Shown one piece after another: positions 1 to 5,737 of a stretch of DNA of 5,737 nucleotides. Numbering within the stretch: position 1 is the stretch's first letter; each line of letters starts with the position of its first letter. The position numbers were made by a program, and so were the translations under genes. Source of the stretch: an uncultured Lutibacter sp. (GTDB lineage: Bacteria; Bacteroidota; Bacteroidia; Flavobacteriales; Flavobacteriaceae); the NCBI GenBank assembly GCA_913061425.1, contig CAJXUO010000111.1, forward strand, positions 1-5,737, given 5' to 3'. The notes beneath the pieces are model-generated. The model saw nothing but the letters and a program-made list of their open reading frames with translations. It was not told the DNA's origin and searched no databases.

Positions 1-45
1 GATGTAGAGAGGTCTCGTGGGCTCGGAGATGTGTATAAGAGACAG
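1..45 (+). other. Illumina Nextera i7-side adapter (sequencing artefact, not genomic)
   Basis: Bases 12-45 match the Nextera transposase read-2 adapter exactly. The 15-base part GTCTCGTGGGCTCGG (12-26) is followed by the 19-base Tn5 mosaic end AGATGTGTATAAGAGACAG (27-45). Bases 4-11 (GTAGAGAG) are the reverse complement of CTCTCTAC, which I recall as Nextera index N707. Bases 1-3 (GAT) fit the 3' end of the P7 oligo. The order P7 tail, index, adapter, mosaic end, insert is that of an untrimmed library molecule, so this is contig-end contamination. It should be masked; true sequence starts at base 46. It should not be read as a natural Tn5 or IS50 end, because the index and the synthetic 15-mer are present. 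Confidence 0.98.
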
Positions 46-113
46 GCTAATAACTTTCCAATAACAAAACCAACAAGTAATGCTACAATAATATATATAA
101 TAGATTCGTTCAT
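46..113 (-). CDS. 5' fragment of a membrane-anchored protein (possibly RmuC-like), cut by the contig end
   Basis: Reading the minus strand from an ATG at 113-111 gives 22 open codons up to the adapter junction. They start MNESIIYII and continue as an uninterrupted hydrophobic stretch (about residues 5-18) ending in GKLL. This is a short N-terminal transmembrane anchor with a very short leading segment and a following lysine. Such an anchor at residue 1 is typical of RmuC (a DNA recombination-limiting protein with a membrane anchor followed by a coiled coil) and also of RNase Y and some small membrane proteins. RmuC is my best guess from the look of the anchor, not from any catalytic motif. 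The gene diverges from the acyltransferase at 184, with 70 bp between the start codons. It is truncated by the end of the assembled sequence, and there is no sign of a natural break. The reading frame is short, so chance remains possible. Confidence 0.45.
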
Positions 114-126
114 TTATTCATAAAGA

Positions 127-157
127 TTAGATTATAAAATTAAGAGTTTTATATTTG
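127..157 (+). promoter_or_regulatory. Bacteroidota-type promoter for the acyltransferase gene
   Basis: The sequence TATATTTG at 150-157 matches the Bacteroidota sigma-A -7 consensus TAnnTTTG at every fixed position. TTAG at 127-130 lies 19 bp upstream and is a one-mismatch candidate for the -33 element (TTTG). Transcription would start about 5 bases after the box, giving a leader of roughly 20 bases before the ATG at 184. No Shine-Dalgarno sequence is visible, as expected for this phylum. Confidence 0.6.
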
Positions 158-183
158 TCAACATAACCTTAAAGCAACTTTTT

Positions 184-729
184 ATGATGAAATTGATTTG
201 TAAATTTATACTGTTCACTATTTTAAGATGGAAAGTTGAAGGTGATTTTAAAAAAGCACCTAAGAAATTTGTTTTAATAGTTGCACCGCATACAAGTTGG
301 GTAGATTTTCCAATTGCAGTTTTGCTTAATTATGCAATAGACTTAAGAGCAAATTTTGTTGGTAAGGCCACACTCTTTAAACCTCCATTTGGTTTCCTTT
401 TTAGAGCCGTTGGCGGTGCTCCTGTTGATAGAACTAAGAATAACAACGTAGTAGATTCTATTATTGAAATTTTCAACTCAAGAGAACGTTTTATTTTAGG
501 AATTTCTCCTGAAGGCACACGAAAGAAAGTAGAAGAATGGAAATCAGGGTTTTATTATATTGCTAAAGGTGTTAATATTCCTATATATGCCGCCTCTTTA
601 GATTTTGAGAAGAAGATAGTAACAATTTCAGAAAAGCCATTTTTTACTACTGAAGATAAGGAAGCAGATTTTAAATATTTACATTCCTTTTTTAAAGGTA
701 TTAAAGGAAAAATTCCAGAGTATACTTAG
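184..729 (+). CDS. PlsC-type lysophospholipid/glycerolipid acyltransferase (short form)
   Basis: This 181-residue protein belongs to the LPLAT/PlsC acyltransferase family, which moves an acyl chain from acyl-CoA or acyl-ACP to a lipid acceptor at the inner membrane. All family blocks are present in order. The catalytic HX4D motif is HTSWVD (His36, Asp41). A GKATLFKPPFG block lies at 60-70 and an acceptor-site block GGAPVDR at 77-83. The SPEGTR motif is at 108-113, and the hydrophobic IPIYAA block at 132-137. The N-terminus has a short hydrophobic patch (about 4-14) but no strong transmembrane helix. At 181 residues it is shorter than E. coli PlsC (about 245), so it is probably one of the small stand-alone acyltransferases common in Bacteroidota, and the acceptor is uncertain (lysophosphatidic acid or another lipid). 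Two adjacent ATGs (184 and 187) could each serve as the start; the first was chosen. The gene has its own promoter and ends 28 bp from the convergent gcvT. Confidence 0.88.
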   Translation: MMKLICKFILFTILRWKVEGDFKKAPKKFVLIVAPHTSWVDFPIAVLLNYAIDLRANFVGKATLFKPPFGFLFRAVGGAPVDRTKNNNVVDSIIEIFNSRERFILGISPEGTRKKVEEWKSGFYYIAKGVNIPIYAASLDFEKKIVTISEKPFFTTEDKEADFKYLHSFFKGIKGKIPEYT

Positions 730-757
730 TCTCTATATGTAACGCAGTCTATTTTTA

Positions 758-1843
758 TTATCCTTTATAAAAGGGCAATTTAACTACAGTTGCGGGAATT
801 GCTTTTTTACGAACCTGAATATATATTTTGCTGCCACTTTTTGATAGTGTTTTTGGTACATAACCCATTCCAATTCCTTTTTTTAATGAAGGACTCATCG
901 TTCCAGAAGTTACATTTCCTATACTATTGCCATTACCATCAACAATATCATATCCTTGACGAGGAATTCCACGCTCATCTAATTCAAAACCAACTAATTT
1001 GCGTTCAAGGCCATGTTCTTTTTGTTTTGCAAGGGCATCAGAGTTTATAAAATCCTTAGTAAATTTCGTTATCCAACCTAAACCAGCTTCTAATGGAGAA
1101 GTTGTGTCATCAATATCATTGCCATACAAGCAATAGCCCATTTCTAAACGTAGCGTATCACGAGCAGCTAGACCAATTGGTTTAATTCCAAAGTCATTTC
1201 CTGCTTCAAAAACTTTTTTCCAAACTTGCGCTGCATCTTCATTCTTACAATAGATTTCAAATCCTCCAGAACCTGTATAACCTGTAGCAGAAATAATTAT
1301 ATTTTCAATTCCAGCGAAAGCGGCAATTTTAAAAGTGTAAAACTTAATTTCAGATAAATTTACAGAGGTTAATGATTGCATTGCCTCAATTGCTTTTGGA
1401 CCTTGTATAGCAAGCAAAGAATATCCTTCAGATAAATCTTTCATCTCTGCATTTATGTCTTTATTGTGTGATGAAATCCAGTTCCAATCTTTCTCAATAT
1501 TAGAAGCATTTACAACCAGTAAATAAGTGTCTTCTTTAATTTTATAGCAAATTAAATCATCAACAATTCCACCTTTACCATTTGGGAAACAAGAGTATTG
1601 TGCATCGCCAATCTCTAATTTAGAAGCATCATTAGATGTTACTTTTTGAATTAATGCCAATGCATTTTCTCCTGCAATCAAAAATTCTCCCATATGAGAA
1701 ACATCAAAGACTCCAACACCATTTCTTACAGTTTCATGTTCTGTATTAATACCTTCATATGAAACAGGCATATTGTAACCTGCAAATGATACTAATTTTG
1801 CTCCAAGAGCTTCGTGAATATGAGTTAACGCTGTATTCTTCAT
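758..1843 (-). CDS. gcvT: Aminomethyltransferase, glycine cleavage system T protein
   Basis: GcvT takes the aminomethyl group from lipoylated H protein and passes the one-carbon unit to tetrahydrofolate, giving 5,10-methylene-THF and ammonia. The 361-residue length is normal for bacterial GcvT. The N-terminal folate-binding domain carries FAGYNMPV (20-27), the [10 protein letters not shown] block (45-54) and [10 protein letters not shown] (91-100), where one of the Asp95/Asp96 pair is the expected catalytic aspartate. [11 protein letters not shown] (188-198) and [14 protein letters not shown] (232-245) follow, and the C-terminal barrel domain ends with [17 protein letters not shown]. All key blocks are intact. 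The genes for the H and P proteins are not in this window, so the system is dispersed rather than a gcvTHP operon. The ATG at 1843 is a good start because family homology begins within a few residues of it. The gene is divergent from the aminopeptidase and convergent with the acyltransferase. No glycine riboswitch is visible in the short leader. Confidence 0.97.
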   Translation of the reverse strand: MKNTALTHIHEALGAKLVSFAGYNMPVSYEGINTEHETVRNGVGVFDVSHMGEFLIAGENALALIQKVTSNDASKLEIGDAQYSCFPNGKGGIVDDLICYKIKEDTYLLVVNASNIEKDWNWISSHNKDINAEMKDLSEGYSLLAIQGPKAIEAMQSLTSVNLSEIKFYTFKIAAFAGIENIIISATGYTGSGGFEIYCKNEDAAQVWKKVFEAGNDFGIKPIGLAARDTLRLEMGYCLYGNDIDDTTSPLEAGLGWITKFTKDFINSDALAKQKEHGLERKLVGFELDERGIPRQGYDIVDGNGNSIGNVTSGTMSPSLKKGIGMGYVPKTLSKSGSKIYIQVRKKAIPATVVKLPFYKG

Positions 1844-1928
1844 GTAAAATTATTTTTCGCTAATTTATAAAATATAGTAGGATTCCTAAAATTTAGTTAA
1901 TGTTTTTATTAGATACTTAATTTCTTTT

Positions 1929-1936
1929 TATATTTG
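1929..1936 (+). promoter_or_regulatory. Bacteroidota -7 promoter box for the Xaa-Pro aminopeptidase
   Basis: TATATTTG at 1929-1936 is a perfect TAnnTTTG match and is identical to the box upstream of the acyltransferase. It lies 20 bp before the ATG at 1957, giving a leader of about 15 bases. The expected -33 position (around 1905-1910) holds only T-rich sequence with no clear TTG, so the upstream element is weak. The A-rich stretch AAATAAA directly before the ATG is typical of Bacteroidota translation starts without a Shine-Dalgarno site. Confidence 0.6.
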
Positions 1937-1956
1937 GGTTCTAAACTCTAAATAAA

Positions 1957-3414
1957 ATGAATATCAAAAATTTACTTACAGTAATTACATGTCTATTTAT
2001 AACGGCAAATTTTGCTCAAACAGATATCCCACAAGATTATTTATCATCTGACTTTCATAAGGGTAGAAGAGAGCAGTTAAGAAAAACTATGCCAGCAAAT
2101 AGTGTTGCAATATTTTTTGCAAATCCTGTAAGAAACAGAGCAAATGATGTAGATTATGTATATCATCAAGATCCGAATTTCATGTATTTGACGGGTTATA
2201 ATGAGCCAAATTCAATGTTATTAATTTTTTCAGAAGACCAGCAAAAAGAGGATGAAACATTTAATGAAATAGTGTATGTTCAAAAGAAAGATCCTACCAA
2301 AGAATTGTGGTACGGTAGAAGGCTTGGAGTAGAAGGTGTCGCTAAACAACTTGGTTTTTCTGATGTTTTTAATGGTGAAGACTTTAAAGATATACCTGTT
2401 GACTTCTCTAAGTTTGATAAAGTTTTATTTAAAGATTTTAAAAATGATGTGAGAGATTCTAAACGTGATGATGCTGATTTATATAGTTTAATAGAGCAAT
2501 TTAAAACTAAAGTTTCTTACGAATCATTACCCTCTAAAATTCCAGCAGGAGAAAAAATTGTTGAAGTAAAAACGAACATTGATGTAAAAGGTTTGAGAAC
2601 ATTAATGGCAAGTCTTAGAGAGATTAAAACCAAGGATGAATTGGTATTGCTTAAAAAAGCATGTGAAATATCTGCAGTTGGACAAATAGAGATTATGAAG
2701 GCAATGCATCCAGATATGTCAGAAGCAGAAATTCAAGGGACTCATGAGTTTGTGTATAAAAAATACAATGTAGAATATGAAGGATATCCTTCAATTGTAG
2801 GTGTTGGGAATAATGGTTGTGTATTGCATTATATTGAAAACACTAAAATGAGTGCTGGAAAAGAGTTGGTATTAATGGATTTAGGTGCAGAATATCATGG
2901 GTATACTGCAGATGTAACCAGAACAATCCCTGCAAATGGAAAGTTTAATAAAGAACAAAAAATAATCTATGATTTAGTATATGCTGCTCAAGAAGCAGGA
3001 ATTAAAGAAACAGTTGTTGGAAGTAGTTTTGGAAAGATAGATAAAGCTGGAAGAAACATTATCAATCAAGGACTATTAGATTTAGGTATTATTGACACAC
3101 TAGCGAAAGGACGTAGATATTTTCCGCATGGTACATCTCATCATATTGGTTTAGATGTACATGATTTAAGCAACAGAGGAGAGTTGAAAGAGAATATGAT
3201 TATTACGGTTGAGCCAGGAATTTATATACCAGAAGGAAGTTCTTGTGATGAAAAATGGTGGGGAATAGCAGTAAGAATTGAGGATTGTATTTTAATTACC
3301 AAAGATGGTCCAATTAATTTTTCTGGAATGGCACCAAGATCTTCTGATGATATTGAAGAAATGATGAAAGAAGAAAGTATTTTGAATGCCTTTAAATTAC
3401 CGATTTTAGATTAA
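1957..3414 (+). CDS. Secreted Xaa-Pro aminopeptidase (peptidase family M24B, PepP-like)
   Basis: This 485-residue metallopeptidase should remove the N-terminal residue from peptides with proline in second position. Residues about 1-20 form a Sec signal peptide (MNIKNLL, hydrophobic core, cleavage expected near NFA-QTD), so it probably acts in the periplasm or outside the cell, unlike cytoplasmic E. coli PepP. An N-terminal aminopeptidase-P domain (about 30-170, including DPNFMYLTGYNEP) precedes the C-terminal pita-bread catalytic domain (about 220-470). By alignment to PepP motifs, the five metal ligands are present: Asp308 and Asp319 in DLGAEYHGYTAD, His395 in SHHIGLDVHD, Glu419 in TVEPGIYI and Glu442 in RIED. 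The supporting catalytic residues His291 (GCVLHYIEN), His402 and Arg440 are also present. The enzyme therefore looks active and complete. It has its own promoter. It converges on thrC with a 53-bp gap and has no obvious functional link to its neighbours; a role in using external peptides is inferred from the signal peptide. Confidence 0.95.
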   Translation: MNIKNLLTVITCLFITANFAQTDIPQDYLSSDFHKGRREQLRKTMPANSVAIFFANPVRNRANDVDYVYHQDPNFMYLTGYNEPNSMLLIFSEDQQKEDETFNEIVYVQKKDPTKELWYGRRLGVEGVAKQLGFSDVFNGEDFKDIPVDFSKFDKVLFKDFKNDVRDSKRDDADLYSLIEQFKTKVSYESLPSKIPAGEKIVEVKTNIDVKGLRTLMASLREIKTKDELVLLKKACEISAVGQIEIMKAMHPDMSEAEIQGTHEFVYKKYNVEYEGYPSIVGVGNNGCVLHYIENTKMSAGKELVLMDLGAEYHGYTADVTRTIPANGKFNKEQKIIYDLVYAAQEAGIKETVVGSSFGKIDKAGRNIINQGLLDLGIIDTLAKGRRYFPHGTSHHIGLDVHDLSNRGELKENMIITVEPGIYIPEGSSCDEKWWGIAVRIEDCILITKDGPINFSGMAPRSSDDIEEMMKEESILNAFKLPILD

Positions 3415-3467
3415 AAGACACTTATGATATTAAATAAAAAAGGAGTTTGAATTTTCCCTAAAGAAAA

Positions 3468-4757
3468 TCATTCTAACAAATAAGATTTCAATTCCTCATA
3501 AACACTAATTTTAGTAGCCACTTTTTCTTTTCCTAAAACAGATTTTATTTGTTCTGGCATTTCAATTTTAGAAGCAATTTCAGGATCAATAACTGGTAGA
3601 AATTTAATTGGATGCGCAGTTTCTAAAAAGATACACTGTGCATTGTTATTTTCTAAATATTTTTTAATTCCAAGGTAACCAATTGCTCCATGTGGATCTG
3701 CAATATAATGATGATCATCATATAAATTTCGCATTGCTTTACGAGTTTCATCATCAGTAAAAGAATAGGAGTGAAGGTTGTTTTTTAATTTTTCAAAATC
3801 ATGACCGTGCAGTTTTTCAATCCGTATAAAATTACTTGGATCACCAACATCCATAGCATTAGAAATTGTTTGAACGGAAGATTTTGGTTCATAAATTCCA
3901 GTATCTAAATAGGTTGGAACCACTTTATTTTCATTTGTAGAGGCTATAAATAAATCAATAGGTAACCCTGATTTTTGAGCCATCATTCCAGCGCATATAT
4001 TCCCGTAATTTCCACTTGGAATAGAGAAAACTAATTTTTTTGATGTATCCTTTAACTGTTTGTAGGCAAAAGCGAAATAGAACATTTGAGGTAACCAACG
4101 AGCAATATTGATAGAATTTGCCGAAGTCAATTGCATTTTATCAGTAATTGAAGTGTCTAAAAATGCCTTTTTTACCATTGCCTGACAATCATCAAATACA
4201 CCATCTACTTCTAAAGCTCTGATATTTTGACCAAGCGTAGTTAATTGCTTTTCTTGAATATCACTTACTTTTCCACTTGGATATAAAATTACAACATCAA
4301 CACCTTTAACTCCCAAAAAACCACTTGCAACTGCTCCTCCTGTATCACCAGAAGTTGCAACTAAAACAGTCACTTGATTTGGATTCGTTTTATTAAAGTG
4401 CGACATGCATCTTGCCATAAAGCGCGCTCCAACATCTTTAAATGCCATTGTAGGGCCGTGAAAAAGCTCTAGTGAATAGATGTCACTTTCTACTTCTACT
4501 AATGGGAAATCAAATGATAAAACATCAGCAATAATTTCTTTTAATGTGTCAATTGGAATTTCATCTCCAACAAACTGCTTTATTAATTCATAGGCAATTT
4601 CATTATTAGAATAACGATTGATATTTTGAAAAAAAGAGGCTTCAAGAGGTTCAATCTCTTCAGGAAAATAAAGTCCTTTATCTGGTGCTAATCCTTTTAT
4701 TACTGCTTCTTGAAAAGAAACCTTTGGCGAATTATTATGTAGACTATAGTATTGCAT
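3468..4757 (-). CDS. thrC: Threonine synthase
   Basis: ThrC converts O-phospho-L-homoserine and water to L-threonine and phosphate using pyridoxal phosphate, in the cytoplasm. The 429-residue length and motifs fit the E. coli/yeast-like class of threonine synthase. The N-terminus MQYYSLHNNSP and the GLAPDKGLYFP block (22-32) are typical. FHGPTMAFKDVGARF (99-113) contains the PLP-binding Lys107. ATSGDTGGAVASGF (134-147), the NSINIARWLPQ block (214-224) and the SGNYGN phosphate-binding loop (248-253) follow, with ADPHGAIGYLG (353-363) and ETAHPIKF (379-386) near the C-terminus. No residue that I would expect is missing. The gene lies 101 bp downstream of thrB on the same strand, almost certainly in one thr operon, whose promoter is outside the window. 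The spacer holds a palindromic element ending 15 bp before this ATG. No Shine-Dalgarno site is visible upstream of the start (CACCACGCAA). Confidence 0.97.
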   Translation of the reverse strand: MQYYSLHNNSPKVSFQEAVIKGLAPDKGLYFPEEIEPLEASFFQNINRYSNNEIAYELIKQFVGDEIPIDTLKEIIADVLSFDFPLVEVESDIYSLELFHGPTMAFKDVGARFMARCMSHFNKTNPNQVTVLVATSGDTGGAVASGFLGVKGVDVVILYPSGKVSDIQEKQLTTLGQNIRALEVDGVFDDCQAMVKKAFLDTSITDKMQLTSANSINIARWLPQMFYFAFAYKQLKDTSKKLVFSIPSGNYGNICAGMMAQKSGLPIDLFIASTNENKVVPTYLDTGIYEPKSSVQTISNAMDVGDPSNFIRIEKLHGHDFEKLKNNLHSYSFTDDETRKAMRNLYDDHHYIADPHGAIGYLGIKKYLENNNAQCIFLETAHPIKFLPVIDPEIASKIEMPEQIKSVLGKEKVATKISVYEELKSYLLE

Positions 4758-4772
4758 TTGCGTGGTGTTTTG

Positions 4773-4842
4773 TTGTCATTCCTGCGAAAGCAGGAGTCTA
4801 AACTGAGCATTATATGGATTCCCGTATTCACAGGAATGACAA
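4773..4842. repeat. 70-bp palindromic element in the thrB-thrC spacer (possible MITE/REP-like repeat)
   Basis: The element is bounded by perfect 12-bp inverted repeats, TTGTCATTCCTG (4773-4784) and CAGGAATGACAA (4831-4842). Each end also folds locally. At the left, ATTCCTGC (4778-4785) and GCAGGAGT (4790-4797) pair around a GAAA loop with one T-G wobble. At the right, ATTCCCGT (4818-4825) and ACAGGAAT (4830-4837) pair around ATTC with one mismatch. It is more GC-rich than the DNA around it. The core GTCATTCCTGCGAAAGCAGGA resembles small intergenic repeats with a GTCATTCC...GGAATGAC structure that I recall from several bacterial genomes, so a dispersed non-coding repeat is likely. Only one copy is in this window, so its repeated nature is inferred. 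Confidence 0.75.
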
Positions 4843-4858
4843 TCTTACTTTTTTAGTA

Positions 4859-5737
4859 TTAATTATTCATTACTCTAACACCTTCAGTGTTTATTTTTGA
4901 AACATATATATCAAATTCAATTCCAGTTTTACTATATATTTTTTTCACTGCTGCAGCAACATTATTTGCAGTTTCTTTTCCTTTAGATAATGAGAAAATT
5001 GAAGGTCCAGAACCTGATATTCCACATCCTAATGCTCCAGCATTCATCATGGCTTTTTTAACATCATCATAATGAGGAATTAATTTAGAACGATATGGTT
5101 CAATAATATAATCATTTAATGAATCGGCAATTAAATCATAATCAGAAGTGTATAAGCCACTAACTAAACTACCAACATTTGCCCATTGCTTTACAGCCTT
5201 ATTCAAATCTATTTGTTTAGGTAAAACAGCTCTAGCCTCAACAGTTTTAATTTCTATTTTAGGGTGAATAATAGTTGCATACAATTCAGTTGGTGTTGGT
5301 AACTCGATTATTTTCAATGGATTCACGCTTTTTACTAAGGTAAACCCTCCAAATATTCCAGGTGCAACATTATCTGCATGTTCAACACCACTTGCAACAG
5401 CCTCACCTTTCATTCCAAATAAAGTTAATTGTTCTTTGGTATACGGTTTTCCTAGCAATTCATTAATGGCAAAAACAACTCCAGAAGCACTTGCAGATGA
5501 ACTTCCAATACCGCTTCCTGGTTTTATCTTTTTATAAATTTCAATTTCCACTCCAAAGTTTGCATTTGATGCTTCTAAAATTGTTAATGCTGCAACTCCT
5601 GCAACATTTTTAGTAGTTTCAAAAGGTAAATCTGCTCCATCAATTTTAGTGATTTTAACGCCTTTTTCTACAGTTTTTCGAATGATCATTTCATCACCTA
5701 CACTATCTAAACAAAACCCAAGAACGTCAAATCCACA
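4859..5737 (-). CDS. thrB: Homoserine kinase, 5' end outside the window
   Basis: ThrB phosphorylates L-homoserine with ATP to give O-phosphohomoserine, the substrate of ThrC encoded just downstream. The frame is open to the window edge and gives 292 visible residues. It starts with CGFDVLGFCLDSVGDE, the conserved N-terminal homoserine kinase block, and the first in-frame ATG (5689-5687) lies after it. That ATG is therefore an internal methionine and not the start. By comparison with family members of about 305 residues, roughly 14-17 codons are missing. GHMP-kinase motifs follow in the visible numbering: the ATP loop PGSGIGSSSASASG (73-86), EHADNVAPGIFGG (119-131), the T-x3-R-x2-LP segment around Arg169, EPYRSKLIP (213-221), and the C-terminal glycine-rich GALGCGISGSGPSIFSL (234-250). 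The gene is cut by the window only and shows no damage. It probably belongs to a thrA-thrB-thrC type operon. Confidence 0.96.
   Translation of the reverse strand, partial: CGFDVLGFCLDSVGDEMIIRKTVEKGVKITKIDGADLPFETTKNVAGVAALTILEASNANFGVEIEIYKKIKPGSGIGSSSASASGVVFAINELLGKPYTKEQLTLFGMKGEAVASGVEHADNVAPGIFGGFTLVKSVNPLKIIELPTPTELYATIIHPKIEIKTVEARAVLPKQIDLNKAVKQWANVGSLVSGLYTSDYDLIADSLNDYIIEPYRSKLIPHYDDVKKAMMNAGALGCGISGSGPSIFSLSKGKETANNVAAAVKKIYSKTGIEFDIYVSKINTEGVRVMNN

Noticed and set aside
27..45. Tn5/IS50 mosaic end, which could suggest a transposon boundary
   Set aside because: It is preceded by the synthetic 15-base Nextera tail, an index and the P7 end, so it is library adapter and not a natural mobile element.
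330..518. Minus-strand open frame of 62 codons
   Set aside because: It lies antisense within the acyltransferase gene, over its conserved blocks, and its product shows no recognisable motif.
730..774. Possible terminator between the convergent acyltransferase and gcvT genes (CCTTT ATA AAAGG at 762-774)
   Set aside because: The stem has only 5 bp with a 3-base loop, lies inside the gcvT coding end, and is not followed by a T-run on either strand.
790..1050. Plus-strand open frame of 86 codons
   Set aside because: It is antisense to the C-terminal part of gcvT. The product is rich in His, Phe and Leu with no domain, as expected from a shadow frame.
1869..1895. Candidate gcvT promoter boxes on the minus strand (TATATTTT at 1876-1869 and TAAATTTT at 1895-1888)
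   Set aside because: Each misses the final G of TAnnTTTG and neither has a TTG-type -33 element at the right distance. In such AT-rich DNA near matches are expected, so the gcvT start of transcription is left open.
1966..1992. Lipoprotein signal in the aminopeptidase (Cys12 after VIT)
   Set aside because: Thr directly before the Cys does not fit the lipobox, and the hydrophobic core continues past it to an ordinary signal-peptidase-I type site near residue 20.
3415..3467. Possible bidirectional terminator between the aminopeptidase and thrC genes
   Set aside because: There is a T-run on the minus strand (complement of AAAAAAGG near 3437-3443), but the sequence before it forms only about a 3-bp stem, so no hairpin can be supported.
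4887..5072. Plus-strand open frame of 61 codons
   Set aside because: It is antisense to the conserved glycine-rich C-terminal region of thrB and has no independent support.

Overview
The window is AT-rich DNA (by eye about two thirds A+T) carrying five clearly recognisable protein genes plus a fragment of a sixth. The organism is most likely a member of the Flavobacteriaceae (phylum Bacteroidota). The reasons are the near absence of Shine-Dalgarno sequences, two perfect Bacteroidota-type -7 promoter boxes (TAnnTTTG), the style of the protein sequences, and a flavobacterial-type secreted Xaa-Pro aminopeptidase. The genus cannot be fixed by reading alone.

Layout. Bases 1-45 are not genomic. 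They are an Illumina Nextera i7-side adapter (tail of P7, index, transposase mosaic end), so the biological sequence begins at base 46. Bases 46-113 hold the 5' end of a minus-strand gene that begins with a membrane anchor; it may be rmuC-like, but this is uncertain. It diverges from a small PlsC-type acyltransferase (184-729, +), which has its own promoter. The acyltransferase converges on gcvT (758-1843, -), the aminomethyltransferase (T protein) of the glycine cleavage system. A 113-bp divergent intergenic region with a clear -7 box then leads to a secreted M24B Xaa-Pro aminopeptidase (1957-3414, +). This converges on thrC (3468-4757, -), threonine synthase, which lies downstream of thrB (4859 to beyond 5737, -), homoserine kinase. 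The thrB start lies outside the window.

How the genes work together. thrB and thrC catalyse the last two steps of threonine synthesis (homoserine to O-phosphohomoserine to threonine) and look like the end of a thr operon read on the minus strand. Their 101-bp spacer contains a 70-bp element bounded by perfect 12-bp inverted repeats, with an internal hairpin close to the thrC start. GcvT works in glycine and one-carbon metabolism. The aminopeptidase and acyltransferase are separate housekeeping functions in peptide turnover and, probably, lipid acylation. Apart from the thr pair, the neighbours appear to be independent transcription units.

I found no new multi-gene system. The two observations most worth a second look are the adapter left at the contig end and the palindromic element inside the thrB-thrC spacer. 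No tRNA, rRNA, CRISPR array, insertion sequence or prophage gene is visible. The longest stretch without a gene is 113 bp.
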